Positions 1 through 6,100 of a stretch of DNA of 64,000 bases are shown here, one piece after another. The stretch spans positions 3,720,001 through 3,784,000 of the forward strand of contig OZ242312.1 in assembly GCA_965207805.1 (NCBI GenBank), given 5' to 3'. Origin of the DNA: Palauibacter sp965207805 (lineage in GTDB: Bacteria > Gemmatimonadota > Gemmatimonadetes > Palauibacterales > Palauibacteraceae). Position 1 is the stretch's first letter. Every line of letters begins with the position of its first letter. The notes beneath the pieces were generated by a model. It did not search any database. It worked only from the letters and a program-made list of their open reading frames with translations, and had not been told where the DNA came from. Both the position numbers and the translations under genes were made by a program.

Positions 1-141
1 TCGACGGTCGTCGATGCGGGGGGCGAGCCGACGGCGCTCGTGCTGGAAGCGGCCGCGAACTGTCCCGTGAGCGCGATCCGGGTGGTGGATGCCCAGACGG
101 GCCGGACGCTGTTCCCGCCCGAGCCGGCCGCGGGAGGCTGA
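1..141 (+). CDS. Ferredoxin, C-terminal end (gene cut by the window edge)
   Basis: The first 141 bases read as the last 46 codons of a protein ending in TGA. The fragment contains the motif AANCPVSAI followed by a short acidic, Pro-rich tail. A Cys-Pro followed by a small-residue/Ile stretch is the hallmark of the last cluster-ligating cysteine of small single-cluster ferredoxins, so this is probably an electron-carrier ferredoxin. The N-terminal cluster motif lies outside the window. The gene ends 15 bases before panB and points the same way, so they may share a transcript. The family call rests on one motif. Confidence 0.7.
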   Translation, partial: STVVDAGGEPTALVLEAAANCPVSAIRVVDAQTGRTLFPPEPAAGG

Positions 142-156
142 ACCGAGGATGACACC

Positions 157-1014
157 GTGACGCGAACGATGAGCGTGCCGGGCGGAGGCTCCGAAGAACG
201 GAAGCGTACGACGTTCGATCTCGTGGCGATGAAGTCGCGCGGCGAGAAGATCGTCGCCATCACCGCCTACGACGCGCTCTTCTCATCGCTCGTGGACGCG
301 GCGGGCGTGGACCTGATTCTCGTGGGCGACTCCCTGGCGAGCGTCCTGTGCGGAGAAGAGACGACGCTCTCCGCCACGGTGGAGCAGATGACGTACCACG
401 GCCGGATCGTGACGCGGGGGGCGTCGCGCGCTTTCGTCGTCGTCGACATGCCCTTCCTGAGCTACCAGGTCTCGCGCGCGGAGGCCGTACGAAACGCGGG
501 GAACATCCTCAAGCACACCGGAGCCGGCGCCGTGAAGCTCGAGGGCGGGTTCGAAGTCGTCGACGCGGTGCAGGCGATCGTCCGGGCGGGGATTCCTGTG
601 ATGGGCCACCTCGGCTTCACGCCGCAGTCGGTCCACGCGCTCGGGGGGCACCGAATCCAGGGGAAGGATGAAGAGGCGGCGGCCCGTCTCGTCGAGGAAG
701 CCGTCGCCCTGGAGGAGGCGGGTGCCTTCTCCATCGTCCTCGAGCTAATGCCGACGCCCGCGGCCCGGCGAGTGACCGAGGCCGTCTCCGTGCCGACGAT
801 CGGGATCGGAGCCGGACCGGACTGCGACGGACAGGTGCTGGTGCTGCACGACATGCTCGGTCTGAACGAGGGGTTCAGGGCCCGTTTCCTGAAGCGGTAC
901 GCCGAACTCGGGAAGGCCACGCGGGAAGCCGTCGCGCGTTACGCGGAGGAGGTGCGGGCGGGGAGCTACCCGGCGGAGGAACACGGCTACGAGCCGGCGG
1001 GGGACGGGGGTTGA
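157..1014 (+). CDS. panB: 3-methyl-2-oxobutanoate hydroxymethyltransferase (ketopantoate hydroxymethyltransferase)
   Basis: PanB makes ketopantoate from alpha-ketoisovalerate and 5,10-methylene-tetrahydrofolate, the first committed step of pantothenate and CoA synthesis, in the cytoplasm. The 285-aa product has the usual family length and its landmarks: VGDSL and VVDMPF (metal-binding Asp residues), KLEGG, VLELMP (position of the catalytic Glu) and the signature PTIGIGAGPDCDGQVLVLHD. I chose the GTG at 157 because a GAGG Shine-Dalgarno lies 8 bases upstream; an in-frame ATG at 169 is the alternative. The stop overlaps the TTG of a short dehydrogenase-like remnant. Another pantothenate-type gene, a panE-like reductase, lies 12 kb away in the window. 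Confidence 0.95.
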   Translation: MTRTMSVPGGGSEERKRTTFDLVAMKSRGEKIVAITAYDALFSSLVDAAGVDLILVGDSLASVLCGEETTLSATVEQMTYHGRIVTRGASRAFVVVDMPFLSYQVSRAEAVRNAGNILKHTGAGAVKLEGGFEVVDAVQAIVRAGIPVMGHLGFTPQSVHALGGHRIQGKDEEAAARLVEEAVALEEAGAFSIVLELMPTPAARRVTEAVSVPTIGIGAGPDCDGQVLVLHDMLGLNEGFRARFLKRYAELGKATREAVARYAEEVRAGSYPAEEHGYEPAGDGG

Positions 1015-1151
1015 GCGACGTGGCCGCGCTCGTCCTCTTCCTCACTTCCGATGCAGGTGCGAAGATATCCGGGCAGGCGCTCCGGGTGGACGGACACACC
1101 GAGGGCCTGACTTCCGGTGCGGACACGGGCAGCGACCCCAGCGGCGAATAG
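1011..1151 (+). pseudogene. C-terminal remnant of a short-chain dehydrogenase/reductase
   Basis: A 46-codon open frame starts at a TTG that overlaps the panB stop codon and ends at TAG. Its translation contains DVAALVLFLTSDAGAKISGQ followed by LRVDG. This is the typical C-terminal segment of classical SDR enzymes, which read V..L..FL.SD.A..I.GQ...VDGG. The Rossmann fold and the YxxxK catalytic motif are absent because panB occupies the upstream DNA. I see it as the tail of a decayed SDR gene. A short translationally coupled peptide is possible but less likely. Confidence 0.6.
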
Positions 1152-1166
1152 CGGGAGAAGGACGAC

Positions 1167-2150
1167 ATGCGAGCGGCATGGTACACGAAACTGGGGTCGG
1201 CAGGCGACGTGCTGGAGGTCGGGGAGCGGGAGATGCCGGCGCCCGACCCCGGCGAGGTTCGGGTCCGCGTACGCACTTCCGGAATCAACCCCGTCGACGT
1301 GAAGCGGCGTGCCGGCGGCCGCGGCGCGCTCGCCTCCACGCTCGTGGTGCCGCACTTCGACGGCGCCGGGGTCATCGACCAGGTGGGTGACGGCGTCGAT
1401 CCCGGAAGGCTCGGAAACCGCGTCTGGATCTACGAGGCGCAGTGGGGGAGCGACCTCGGTACCGCGGCGGAGTTCGCCACCGTCCCCGAGTCCCGGGCCG
1501 TCCCGCTTCCCCCGAACGCGTCGTTCCTGGATGGCGCGTGTCTCGGCATCCCCGCCCTGACCGCGCACCGCTGCGTGTACGGCGACGGTCCCGTCGAGGG
1601 GCAGACCGTGCTCGTGACCGGCGGCGCGGGCGCGGTCGGCGCCTATGCGATCCAGTGCGCCAGACTCGGGGGCGCCCGGGTCCTCTCCACCGTGAGCGCG
1701 GACGAGAAGGCGAGGATCGCCCGGGCGGCGGGCGCGGACGTCGTCATCAACTATCGTGAGGAGGATGTCCCGGCCCGCGTCGCGGAACTGACCGAAGAAG
1801 AGGGCGTCGACCGCATCGTCGAGGTCGAAATGGGCGGGAATCTCGATGCCTCGATCGCGATGCTGAAGGCGAACGGAGTGATCTCCGCCTACGCCTCGGA
1901 GGGCGAGCCGCAGCCGGCCGTCCCGTTCTACACGCTCCTCTACAAGAACCTCACCGTGCGCTTCGAACTCGTCTTCCTCATGCCCGAGGAGGCGAAGCAG
2001 AAGGCCGTGGAAGACCTCACGAAGTGGCTGACCGAGGGAGAACTGCGCCACACGGTGGCGGAGCGCTTCGCGCTCGAGAACATCGTGGCGGCCCACGAGG
2101 CGGTGGAGTCCGGCCCACTCGGCAAGGTCCTGATCGACCTCGGTCTCTGA
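1167..2150 (+). CDS. Zinc-less NADPH:quinone oxidoreductase (MDR superfamily)
   Basis: The 327-aa protein belongs to the quinone oxidoreductase/zeta-crystallin branch of medium-chain dehydrogenases. It has an N-terminal GroES-like domain (residues 1 to about 120, with the GINPVDVKRR motif) and a Rossmann domain with the nucleotide-binding sequence TGGAGAVG at 151-158. The structural and catalytic zinc cysteines of alcohol dehydrogenases are missing, which fits NADPH-dependent reduction of quinones or enones in the cytoplasm. The ATG is preceded by a GGAGAAGGA Shine-Dalgarno. It follows the SDR remnant by 15 bases, so panB and this gene may be co-transcribed. The exact substrate cannot be read from sequence. 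Confidence 0.85.
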   Translation: MRAAWYTKLGSAGDVLEVGEREMPAPDPGEVRVRVRTSGINPVDVKRRAGGRGALASTLVVPHFDGAGVIDQVGDGVDPGRLGNRVWIYEAQWGSDLGTAAEFATVPESRAVPLPPNASFLDGACLGIPALTAHRCVYGDGPVEGQTVLVTGGAGAVGAYAIQCARLGGARVLSTVSADEKARIARAAGADVVINYREEDVPARVAELTEEEGVDRIVEVEMGGNLDASIAMLKANGVISAYASEGEPQPAVPFYTLLYKNLTVRFELVFLMPEEAKQKAVEDLTKWLTEGELRHTVAERFALENIVAAHEAVESGPLGKVLIDLGL

Positions 2151-2163
2151 ACCGCCCGTGGCG

Positions 2164-2179
2164 CGTTCCCGCGGGAACG
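2164..2179. promoter_or_regulatory. Perfect 16-bp palindrome CGTTCCCGCGGGAACG (copy 1)
   Basis: This palindrome has no spacer and lies in the short gap between the quinone oxidoreductase stop (2150) and the lipoprotein start (2218). The same 16 bases occur at 3450 and at 32228, always outside genes. That suggests a dimeric regulator operator or another sequence-specific protein site. The binding protein is unknown. Confidence 0.5.
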
Positions 2180-2217
2180 TGCGCCGGAGCAATGTGCGCC
2201 GGAGCATGGAGGGAACC

Positions 2218-3435
2218 GTGAGAACTGTCGTTATCCTTGTTGGCGCGGCGTTCCTCGCATGTGACACCGTTCCCGGCGCAGCCGGCCCCGCCGCCGACCC
2301 CGGTGTGCCGCTCGACCTCGCAACCTCGACCATCGAGGTGTTGGGTACCTCGGATTCCCTCGCGGTGGTTCGGGACCTCGAAGTCCTGGCCGATGGCTCC
2401 GTCTGGGTGCTGAATTCGCAGGAGCCGTACTTCATGGGATTCGGCGCGGATGGCGGATCGCTCGGCGCTCACGGATCGCCCGGAGGCGGGCCTGACGAGT
2501 TTCCGATGCCGTCGGCCTTCGTGACGGGAGGATGGGAGGGCGAGGCCTGGGTCCTCGACCTGATGCACCATGCGCTGATTCGCGTCTCGCGACCCGAAGT
2601 CGGCTGGGAGCAGTTCTCTCTCACGTCGACGTCGGTACCCCGGGGCAGCGTGCGGAGCGGCATGAGCATGCTGGATTCGTCCGTCCGGACGGCACGGCTC
2701 GGCCGCGAGGTCATTGTGCCCCACTCGACCGCGACGATGGACGGAGGCGTGCTGCAGTTCCGTTACGGTCTCCTGGGAGCGGACCTGGTCGCCGTGGATC
2801 CGGCGACGGGCGGGACGCGAACCCTCGTAGCGCTCGGCGACGCCCTGGACGATCCGTCCGGAGGCTTCATCCAGAGCGACGGCGGTTTTCCCCTCTGGTA
2901 TCGGCTGTGGGCTTCCTGCGGCGAGAATCTCGTGCGCGTGCATGATCGGGTCCGGAACCAGCTGCGCGGGTTCGACGGATCCGGCGCCGAAACAAACCCC
3001 ATCGACCTTCCGCCCGTGCCGTTCACCGAAGTCAGCCCGCGACAGTTTGCGGCAGCGGTGTTCGCGCTGAGACAGGCCGAGGTGACGGGGGACGTCGCAG
3101 CCCGGCTTACCCCGGAGGACAGCCTTCGACTCGTGAATCAGATGGCCGACATGGTGCAGGGGACGCGGCGCGAGCTCGCGAGCTATCTCCCGCGTTACGT
3201 GGACTTCCGCTGCAGCGAAGACGGGACGATGTGGCTGCGCCCCCTCGATCTCGATGCGGGCGGATTGAGCGGCGGCCCCCTATGGCTGCGCATCGAGCCC
3301 GATGGCGCCGCGCGCGATGTGCGACTCCCCGACCGCTTTGACGCGCTTCGCTTCACGCCCTCCCGGATCTGGGGCGTGTCCCGGGACGAGTTCGATCGCC
3401 CGTCCGTGGCCTCCATCCCGCTCCCGCCGCCCTGA
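2218..3435 (+). CDS. Secreted lipoprotein with 6-bladed beta-propeller-like repeats, function unknown
   Basis: From the GTG at 2218 the 405-aa product begins MRTVVILVGAAFLACD, a lipoprotein signal with the lipobox cysteine at residue 15. A GGAGGG Shine-Dalgarno lies 4 bases before this GTG. In-frame starts at 2158 and 2206 are alternatives, but they would add an Arg-rich leader encoded by a 15-bp duplication. The mature protein alternates strand pairs such as VVRDLEVLADGSVWVLN and GEAWVLDLMHHALIRVS, which resemble the blades of 6-bladed beta-propeller proteins common in Bacteroidota and Gemmatimonadota. No catalytic motif is visible. A copy of the palindrome CGTTCCCGCGGGAACG stands on each side of the gene. 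Confidence 0.7.
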   Translation: MRTVVILVGAAFLACDTVPGAAGPAADPGVPLDLATSTIEVLGTSDSLAVVRDLEVLADGSVWVLNSQEPYFMGFGADGGSLGAHGSPGGGPDEFPMPSAFVTGGWEGEAWVLDLMHHALIRVSRPEVGWEQFSLTSTSVPRGSVRSGMSMLDSSVRTARLGREVIVPHSTATMDGGVLQFRYGLLGADLVAVDPATGGTRTLVALGDALDDPSGGFIQSDGGFPLWYRLWASCGENLVRVHDRVRNQLRGFDGSGAETNPIDLPPVPFTEVSPRQFAAAVFALRQAEVTGDVAARLTPEDSLRLVNQMADMVQGTRRELASYLPRYVDFRCSEDGTMWLRPLDLDAGGLSGGPLWLRIEPDGAARDVRLPDRFDALRFTPSRIWGVSRDEFDRPSVASIPLPPP

Positions 3436-3449
3436 CGGCACCCGCCCGA

Positions 3450-3465
3450 CGTTCCCGCGGGAACG
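3450..3465. promoter_or_regulatory. Perfect 16-bp palindrome CGTTCCCGCGGGAACG (copy 2)
   Basis: It lies 14 bases after the lipoprotein stop codon and about 115 bases before the padR start. With copy 1 it brackets the lipoprotein gene. A hairpin would need a CGCG loop, giving a stem of only six pairs, and no T-run follows, so a DNA-binding site is more likely than a terminator. Confidence 0.5.
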
Positions 3466-3496
3466 CCCGATTGAAATTCATGCGTGAAGCTCCCCC

Positions 3497-3537
3497 TTGC
3501 ACGAAACCGCTGACTCTATACCTTGCAATACAAGGTA
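3497..3537 (+). promoter_or_regulatory. padR promoter with PadR-type operator
   Basis: A perfect inverted repeat TACCTTGCAATACAAGGTA spans 3519-3537 (TACCTTG, 5-base spacer, CAAGGTA). A -35-like TTGCAC lies at 3497-3502 and a TATACC/TACCTT -10 candidate overlaps the left arm. AT-rich inverted repeats of this shape are typical operators of PadR-family repressors, and this one sits 45 bases before the padR start. Autoregulation of the padR-HAAS operon is the simplest reading. Confidence 0.65.
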
Positions 3538-3581
3538 CATAATGTCTCATGGTATCTGGTCCCAGGTATGGGAGTGTCTGG

Positions 3582-3923
3582 ATGAAGAAGCCGGTCTACA
3601 AGGAACTCGTAGCCGCGTCGTCGCGCCCGATGGTGCTCTCCATCCTCGCGGGTGGCGAGACGTACGGGTACGAGATTCTCAAGCAGGTCCAGTTGCTCTC
3701 CGGCGGCGAACTCGAGTGGTCGGACGGGATGCTCTACCCCGTGCTTCACCGGCTGGAACGTGACGGACTCATCAAGGGCCGCTGGCAACTCACCGACGCG
3801 GGACGGCGTCGCAAGTACTACCGGTTGACCGGCCGCGGGAAGCGACAGCTCTCAACCGATCGAGAGAGTTGGCGGGCCGTGTACGGAGCCCTCCAGATGT
3901 CCTGGGGAGGCAGCCATGTTTGA
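3582..3923 (+). CDS. PadR-family transcriptional regulator
   Basis: The 113-aa protein is a small winged-helix PadR repressor. It opens MKKPVYKELVAASSRPMVLS, followed by the PadR hallmark GGETYGYEILKQVQ, then DGMLYPVLHRLERDGLIKG and the wing sequence RRRKYYRLTGRGK. I chose the ATG at 3582, which has GGAG 7 bases upstream; an in-frame ATG at 3549 would add an uncharacteristic leader. Its last codons overlap the start of the first HAAS membrane protein by 8 bases. PadR proteins of this short type usually repress their own operon and respond to small ligands or membrane-stress partners. The inverted repeat at 3519-3537 is the probable target. Confidence 0.93.
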   Translation: MKKPVYKELVAASSRPMVLSILAGGETYGYEILKQVQLLSGGELEWSDGMLYPVLHRLERDGLIKGRWQLTDAGRRRKYYRLTGRGKRQLSTDRESWRAVYGALQMSWGGSHV

Positions 3924-4557
3924 GTTCGAGCATGAAGTCCGGCGGTGGCGGAGCGCACTGGATCGCAGGTCGTCGCTCTCGCCTCGCGAATTGGATGAAC
4001 TCGAAGATCACCTGCGCGCCCGCGTCGACCTGGAGTTGGAGTTGGACGCCGCCCTTGCCCCCACCGAAGCCTTCGCGATTGCCCGGCGAGACCTCGGCGA
4101 ACCGAAGGCGCTCTCCAGGGAGTTCGCCCGGGCCGGCCGGCCCCGATGGAAGCCTCTGCTTGCCGGTGCATTGACCCTTTATTCCGCTTCGCTCTTGCTG
4201 CCCGTACTCCATCTGGAACTGCTTCCGGCGTCGTGGGGCTTCGAAGCCTGGGTACCGCGCGGGTACGAGTTGCTCGCCGACATCGAGTCGCTGCCCCTGA
4301 ACCTGCCGATGCTCCTGATGCTGCCTCTCATTTGGCGCAAGCATCGACTAAAGGGCACGTGGCTCGCGGGAATCTTGGGGGCCATCGCCTTACCGGCGCT
4401 GGCGATCGGCGCAGTGGTTGCATTGGCACCAAAGGGAGGAGGCACGTTGCTTCTCGGCTATTGGACGTGGGCCGCCTCCTTCGCACTCGCCTCCGTCGCC
4501 CTGTGGCTCCGCCGCCGCGGCTGGGCATCCGCCCGCCCGAAGAAGACGCTCGCTTAG
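3916..4557 (+). CDS. HAAS/permease-prefix-domain membrane protein, paralogue 1
   Basis: The 213-aa product has a cytoplasmic helical N-terminal domain of about 70 residues (EVRRWRSALDRRSSLSPREL, then LEDHLRARV and LGEPKALSREFARAGRPRW). Four hydrophobic segments follow. The N-terminal module matches the HAAS-like / permease prefix domain 1 usually fused to ABC-type permeases controlled by PadR regulators. Here it stands alone with a four-helix membrane part. The start overlaps the padR stop by 8 bases, so translation is coupled. It is the first of three tandem paralogues. The function is unknown; membrane sensing that controls PadR is an inference. Confidence 0.8.
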   Translation: MFEFEHEVRRWRSALDRRSSLSPRELDELEDHLRARVDLELELDAALAPTEAFAIARRDLGEPKALSREFARAGRPRWKPLLAGALTLYSASLLLPVLHLELLPASWGFEAWVPRGYELLADIESLPLNLPMLLMLPLIWRKHRLKGTWLAGILGAIALPALAIGAVVALAPKGGGTLLLGYWTWAASFALASVALWLRRRGWASARPKKTLA

Positions 4558-4569
4558 GTCGCCGTAGTC

Positions 4570-5235
4570 GTGTTTGAACTCGACACGGAAGTCCGGAACT
4601 GGCGGACGAAGCTGGAGCGGGGGTCGTCGCTGTCGGCTCGCGAACTGGATGAACTCGAAGATCACCTCCGCGCCCGCGTCAGTCTCGAACTAGACCTGAA
4701 CCCCGCGCTGCCACCCGCGAGGGCATTCACCGCCGCTGTGTCCTCCCTCGGCGAGCCCAAGGCGATTTCGAGGGAATTTGCCAAGGCTGGCCGACCCCAT
4801 TGGCGTCGTCTAATGCTAACGGGTTGGGCTCTCTACACGGCCTCGTTTCTTCTCCCCGCCTGGGGGCTTCCGGGTGGGATCCCGTCCCGTCCCGATGTCG
4901 ATGCGACGACCTATGCGTACCAAATGTTGACGCAGCTTCCCGCGGGTGGACAGGTCATGTTTTTGTTCACCAATCTGATCATGCTCCTAACCCTCCCCGC
5001 TCTACGGCGCCCGCGTCCGTCGCAGAAGCTGTGGTGGGCGTGGCTGGTGGGGGCGACAGGCGCTTTCCCGTTCGGTGTCGGCGTTCTCCGGGTCGTCGAC
5101 GGAGGCATGGGACTCTATCCGTACGTCGGATTCTGGCTGTGGTCTGCATCGTTCCTCGTAGTCGCCACGGCCCTCTGGCGTCGCAAGCGCGATTGGGCAT
5201 CCGTCCAGTCGGATGAGAGTATCGCCCACCTGTGA
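4570..5235 (+). CDS. HAAS/permease-prefix-domain membrane protein, paralogue 2
   Basis: The 221-aa protein is a close paralogue of its neighbours. It begins VFELDTEVRNWRTKLERGSS, continues with LSARELDELEDHLRARV and ends the soluble part with LGEPKAISREFAKAGRPHW. Four predicted membrane helices follow, including LMLTGWALYTASFLLPAW and VGFWLWSASFLVVATALW. The start is a GTG 12 bases after the previous gene, with no strong Shine-Dalgarno. The stop overlaps the GTG of paralogue 3 in a GTGA arrangement. The soluble domain is better conserved among the three than the membrane part, which suggests a shared partner for the domain and different membrane inputs. Confidence 0.8.
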   Translation: MFELDTEVRNWRTKLERGSSLSARELDELEDHLRARVSLELDLNPALPPARAFTAAVSSLGEPKAISREFAKAGRPHWRRLMLTGWALYTASFLLPAWGLPGGIPSRPDVDATTYAYQMLTQLPAGGQVMFLFTNLIMLLTLPALRRPRPSQKLWWAWLVGATGAFPFGVGVLRVVDGGMGLYPYVGFWLWSASFLVVATALWRRKRDWASVQSDESIAHL

Positions 5236-5984
5236 ATACCAACGCCCCTCAAGATCGCCGAGTCTTCGAACTGGACCCGGAAGTCCGGAAGTGGCGGACG
5301 AAGCTGGAGCGGGGATCGTCGCTGTCGGCCCGCGAGCTGGATGAAATCGAGGACCACCTCCGGGCGCGCGTCACGCTTGAACTTGAGTTGAATCCGGCCC
5401 TGGCCCTGGCCGAGGCGCTGGCCATCGCTCGCGAAGGACTTGGCGAACCGAAGGCGATATCGAGGGAGTTCGCCAAGGCAGGCCAGCCTCGCTGGCGGCG
5501 GGTGCTGTGGGTAGGGTGGACCATGTACGTCGCATCGTTCGTTCTTCCGGCGGTCAGCTTCTCGGGGGTAGTCGCCTCCCGTCCCGACGCCGATCTGACG
5601 ATCTACGGCTACGAACTCCTCCCCGAAGTGATCGGGTTGATTCAGCGGACTCCCGGCGGGCTCACTCCGCTGATCTTCATGGTCTTACCGAGTTTCCTGG
5701 TGCTTCCCAATCTGATCTTCCTGACGACCCTGCCGGCGTTCCGGCGTCCGCGCCCGGCGTGGAGATCGTGGACGTCGTGGCTTGTCGGGGCCACGGGTGC
5801 CTTCCCCTTGGTTCAAGGCCTTCTCCGGCTCGGCGACCTCGGTCCGGGAATGCAGGCGGGGGTCGGGTTCTGGGTCTGGTCCGCGTCATTCCTCGTTGTG
5901 GCCGGCGCCCTTTGGCTGCGGGGCCGGGAATGGTCGTCCCCCCGGCCGAAGACAGCGACACCGGTGGCAGAGCGGGCGATGTAG
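5232..5984 (+). CDS. HAAS/permease-prefix-domain membrane protein, paralogue 3
   Basis: The 250-aa product carries the same N-terminal helical domain (VFELDPEVRKWRTKLERGSS, then LSARELDEIEDHLRARV) after a ten-residue leader. Four membrane segments follow. The loop between segments 1 and 2 is longer than in the other two paralogues and contains a hydrophobic stretch (LTPLIFMVLPSFLVLP). The GTG at 5232 overlaps the preceding stop as GTGA. A hairpin without a T-run starts 15 bases after the TAG stop and probably closes the padR operon. Duplication within the operon is clear from the shared sequence; a specific function is not. Confidence 0.8.
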   Translation: MNTNAPQDRRVFELDPEVRKWRTKLERGSSLSARELDEIEDHLRARVTLELELNPALALAEALAIAREGLGEPKAISREFAKAGQPRWRRVLWVGWTMYVASFVLPAVSFSGVVASRPDADLTIYGYELLPEVIGLIQRTPGGLTPLIFMVLPSFLVLPNLIFLTTLPAFRRPRPAWRSWTSWLVGATGAFPLVQGLLRLGDLGPGMQAGVGFWVWSASFLVVAGALWLRGREWSSPRPKTATPVAERAM

Positions 5985-5999
5985 GCAGTGTAGCATAGG

Positions 6000-6015
6000 G
6001 CCCGGCTGGCCGGGC
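6000..6015 (+). terminator. Hairpin after the padR operon
   Basis: GCCCGG, a CTGG loop and CCGGGC form a six-pair GC stem 15 bases after the last HAAS stop codon. There is no T-run, so intrinsic termination would be weak. A -10-like TACAAT lies at 6031-6036 ahead of the next operon, without a clear -35. Confidence 0.4.
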
Positions 6016-6100
6016 GATCTGCGTCGATGGTACAATTTCACGCTGGTGTATCCTTGCGCCCCGTGGGGTGCGACGCGGTTGCCCGGAAGAGGCTTCGGCC

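Noticed and set aside
3450..3465. Palindrome as a transcription terminator of the lipoprotein gene
   Set aside because: It has no loop of its own and no T-run, and the same sequence also occurs upstream of genes at 2164 and 32228.
5985..6100. tRNA or small RNA gene ahead of triad A
   Set aside because: Only a short GC hairpin and a -10-like TACAAT are visible; no cloverleaf or conserved RNA pattern could be seen.
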